A DNA stretch of 64,000 nt. Source: Candidatus Koribacter versatilis Ellin345 (lineage in GTDB: Bacteria; Acidobacteriota; Terriglobia; Terriglobales; Acidobacteriaceae). This document shows, piece by piece, positions 61,696 to 64,000 of this stretch (positions within the stretch are counted from its first letter, which is position 1; each line of letters begins with the position of its first letter). Under the pieces are notes generated by a model, which was not told the DNA's origin, did no database searches, and saw only the letters and a program-made list of their open reading frames with translations. Position numbers and translations under genes: made by a program. Location: contig NC_008009.1 in assembly GCF_000014005.1 (NCBI RefSeq), positions 3,782,001 to 3,846,000 of the forward strand. Direction: 5' to 3'.

Positions 61696-64000
61696 ATGCG
61701 AATTCGTGCATTCCCTATTTGCCTGCTGTTGCTGGCCTTCCTTGTCCCTCTGACCACGGCGCAGAATGCTGAACAGCCTGCGTATCTAAACCCTTCCCTG
61801 GCGCCGGAAAAGCGAGCGGCAGACCTCGTCCATCGCATGACCGTGGAAGAGAAGGTCAGCCAACTCACCAACGATTCGCGTGCCGTTCCTCGTTTGAATG
61901 TTCCTGACTACGACTGGTGGAGTGAAGCGCTCCACGGCGTGGCGCAACCGGGCGTCACCGAATATCCGCAGCCCGTGGCGCTGGCAGCCACCTTCGACAA
62001 CGATAAGGTCCAGCGCATGGCCCGCTTTATCGGCATCGAGGGCCGCATCAAGCACGAAGAAGGCATGAAGGACGGCCATAGCGATATCTTCCAGGGCCTC
62101 GATTTCTGGGCGCCGAACATCAACATCTTTCGCGACCCTCGCTGGGGACGCGGCCAGGAGACCTACGGCGAAGATCCGTTCCTGACCGCGCGCATGGGCG
62201 TGGCTTACGTGAAGGGCCTGCAAGGCGACGACCCCAAGTACTACCTCGCCATCTCTACGCCCAAGCATTACGCGGTGCACAGCGGCCCTGAGACCACGCG
62301 CCACTTCGCGGACGTGAAGGTCAGCAAGCACGACGAGCTCGATACCTATCTGCCCGCCTTCCGCGCCACCGTCACCGAAGCCAAGGCCGGCTCCGTCATG
62401 TGTGCCTACAACAGCATCAACGGACAGCCTGCTTGCGTGAACGAATTCCTGCTGCAAGACCAGTTGCGCGGCAAGTGGAACTTCCAGGGCTATGTCGTCT
62501 CCGATTGCGAGGCGATCATCAACATCTATCGCGACCACAAGTTCACCAAGACTCAGGCGGAAGCCTCCGCGCTCGCGGTACAGCGCGGCATGGACAACGA
62601 ATGCGTCGACTTCGGCAAGCAAAAGGACGATCACGATTACCGTCCCTACTTCGACGCCTACAAGCAGGGCATCTTGAAAGAGAGTGAGATCGATACCGCG
62701 CTCGTTCGCCTCTTCACCGCCCGCATGAAGCTTGGCATGTTCGATCCGCCGGAAATGGTCCCCTATTCCAAAATCGATCCCAAGGAATTGGAGAGCGCCG
62801 AGCATCGCGAGTTGGCACGAACCCTGGCGAACGAATCCATGGTGCTTCTGAAGAACGATGGCACGCTGCCGCTGAAGAAGTCGGGGCTGAAGATAGCGGT
62901 GATCGGCCCATTGGCGGAACAGACGCGCTATCTCCTCGGCAATTACAACGGCACACCGTCACACACCGTCTCCGTGCTCGAAGGTCTCAGGGCGGAGTTC
63001 CCCGACGCGCAGATCACCTTCGAACGTGGCACCCAATTCCTCGATCAGAACGGCGAAGCGGTTCCCTCCAGGGCGTTGACTACCGAGGACGGAAAGCCTG
63101 GCTTGAAAGCGGACTTCTCCACCGGTGAGTTCTTTGGCGACAAGATTCCGCTCACGTCCGCGCAGGCGAGCAATGTTGATTTCACCAACAAAGACATCCC
63201 GCAGGCTGCCGCTGGAAAGTTCCCGCTCAACGTGGAATGGAGTGGCTTCCTCACCGCCAGTGAGACCGGGCGGTACAGCCTCGGCGTGCGTGCGCTAGGA
63301 AACGCCGCCATCGTCGAAGTAGATGGCAAGCCCCTCGCCAGGGAGTGGCTCGACGGACAGCACGTGCAAACCGCGGTCGGCCACATTCATCTCGAGCAAG
63401 GCAAGAAGATCGCCATCAAGGTGCGCTACTCCATCCGGCAAGCCGGCCCCATGCAGGCGCAATTGATCTGGTCGAAGTTCGATCCGACGCCGAATCCCGC
63501 AGCTGTGACGGCAGCCAAGAATGCCGATGTCGTCATCGCTGTGCTCGGCATCACCAGCGACCTGGAAGGCGAAGAGATGCCTGTCAGCGAGGAAGGCTTC
63601 AACGGCGGCGATCGGACCAGCCTCGACCTTCCAAAACCGGAGCAGCAACTGCTCGAGTCCATTTCGGCCGCGGGCAAGCCGGTGGTCCTCGTGCTGTCGA
63701 ACGGCAGCGCGCTGTCGGTGAATTGGGCGCAGCAACACGCCAACGCGATTCTCGAAGGCTGGTATCCCGGCGAAGAAGGCGGGACCGCCATTGCCCAAAC
63801 GCTCTCCGGCAAAAACAACCCGGCAGGACGCCTCCCGGTCACGTTCTACACCGGCACTGAGCAACTGCCGCCCTTCGAAGATTACGCGATGAAAGGACGC
63901 ACCTATCGCTACTTCGAAGGCAAGCCGCTCTACCCGTTCGGATATGGCCTGAGCTACACCACGTTCTCTTATCGCGACCTCGCGCTTCCCAAGGCTCCGT
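61696..64000 (+). CDS. Secreted GH3 glycosidase with PA14 insert (3' end beyond window)
   Basis: The frame is open from ATG 61696 (after GGAGA) to the right edge, 768 codons. A signal peptide (LLLAFLVPLTTAQ) is followed by the GH3 TIM barrel (about 30-330), with PKHYAVHSG and VMCAYNS and the nucleophile aspartate in VVSDCEA (residue 270). The alpha/beta sandwich (about 360 onwards) is interrupted by a PA14-like domain (about 470-600; GFLTASETGRYSLGVRA). The fibronectin-type end begins near the edge. This is the pattern of beta-xylosidases and beta-glucosidases of plant-biomass degraders. With the esterase next to it, hemicellulose breakdown is the best guess. Confidence 0.93.
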   Translation, partial: MRIRAFPICLLLLAFLVPLTTAQNAEQPAYLNPSLAPEKRAADLVHRMTVEEKVSQLTNDSRAVPRLNVPDYDWWSEALHGVAQPGVTEYPQPVALAATFDNDKVQRMARFIGIEGRIKHEEGMKDGHSDIFQGLDFWAPNINIFRDPRWGRGQETYGEDPFLTARMGVAYVKGLQGDDPKYYLAISTPKHYAVHSGPETTRHFADVKVSKHDELDTYLPAFRATVTEAKAGSVMCAYNSINGQPACVNEFLLQDQLRGKWNFQGYVVSDCEAIINIYRDHKFTKTQAEASALAVQRGMDNECVDFGKQKDDHDYRPYFDAYKQGILKESEIDTALVRLFTARMKLGMFDPPEMVPYSKIDPKELESAEHRELARTLANESMVLLKNDGTLPLKKSGLKIAVIGPLAEQTRYLLGNYNGTPSHTVSVLEGLRAEFPDAQITFERGTQFLDQNGEAVPSRALTTEDGKPGLKADFSTGEFFGDKIPLTSAQASNVDFTNKDIPQAAAGKFPLNVEWSGFLTASETGRYSLGVRALGNAAIVEVDGKPLAREWLDGQHVQTAVGHIHLEQGKKIAIKVRYSIRQAGPMQAQLIWSKFDPTPNPAAVTAAKNADVVIAVLGITSDLEGEEMPVSEEGFNGGDRTSLDLPKPEQQLLESISAAGKPVVLVLSNGSALSVNWAQQHANAILEGWYPGEEGGTAIAQTLSGKNNPAGRLPVTFYTGTEQLPPFEDYAMKGRTYRYFEGKPLYPFGYGLSYTTFSYRDLALPKAP

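Overview
The window is a 64 kb piece of a GC-rich chromosome that looks like an acidobacterium of the Koribacter/Terriglobus type. The pointers are an Oar-like TonB-dependent receptor with an N-terminal carboxypeptidase-regulatory domain, a DUF2934 protein, signal-peptide proteins with long Ig/TIG/Kelch architectures, several 'peroxidase-related' and CPBP family proteins, and intergenic palindromic repeats of a kind common in that phylum. I see no prophage, transposase, CRISPR array or rRNA. The assignment rests on gene content, not on a database search.

Layout. 1-9.6 kb: an O-antigen ligase-like gene cut by the left edge, tRNA-Arg(TCT), a ZIP metal transporter, ychF, a DUF4149 membrane protein, a large secreted repeat protein, moxR and htpX. 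9.7-13.9 kb: a minus-strand cytochrome c maturation operon (ccmF, ccmH, a short ccmI-like gene and a secreted CcmI-tailed protein). 14-19.8 kb: two stand-alone receivers, DUF2934, a secreted amidohydrolase, an M29 aminopeptidase and adenylate kinase. 19.8-20.7 kb: a gene-free stretch that holds a candidate structured RNA. 20.7-28.4 kb: a TonB-family protein with a secreted M48 protease, a methyltransferase, a small beta-barrel protein and the Oar-like receptor. 28.6-39.2 kb: housekeeping and envelope genes (mutL, a winged-helix gene, cmk, a TPR glycosyltransferase-like protein, sthA, a secreted M24 peptidase, CPBP protease, tmk). 39.3-48.1 kb: rho, rpoZ, a 1245-residue surface protein, a pilin-head-like protein, a lone Phd/YefM antitoxin and comM. 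48.4-56.3 kb: a tandem PilZ protein, a hybrid histidine kinase, an AhpD-like gene with an in-frame TGA, thiolase, a second CPBP protease and a 19-residue lysine-rich peptide. 56.4-60.3 kb: rsmE and the hrcA-grpE-dnaJ heat-shock operon behind a degenerate CIRCE. 60.4-64 kb: an esterase and a PA14-containing GH3 glycosidase cut by the right edge, probably a plant-polysaccharide module.

The most interesting point is at 53282-53848. Two short reading frames are one AhpD-family gene interrupted by a single in-frame TGA, which sits exactly where the second cysteine of the CxxC peroxidatic motif belongs. A stem-loop with bacterial SECIS geometry follows directly. I read it as a selenocysteine (CFYU) AhpD-like protein. 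Automated annotation would split it into two ORFs or call it a pseudogene.

Other points of interest are a roughly 280-nt structured RNA candidate between adk and a TonB gene, a phage-type carbohydrate-binding module nested inside an Ig-like domain and then duplicated, a type IV pilin head on a non-pilin protein, and three families of palindromic intergenic repeats, one of which supplies the stop codon of rsmE.
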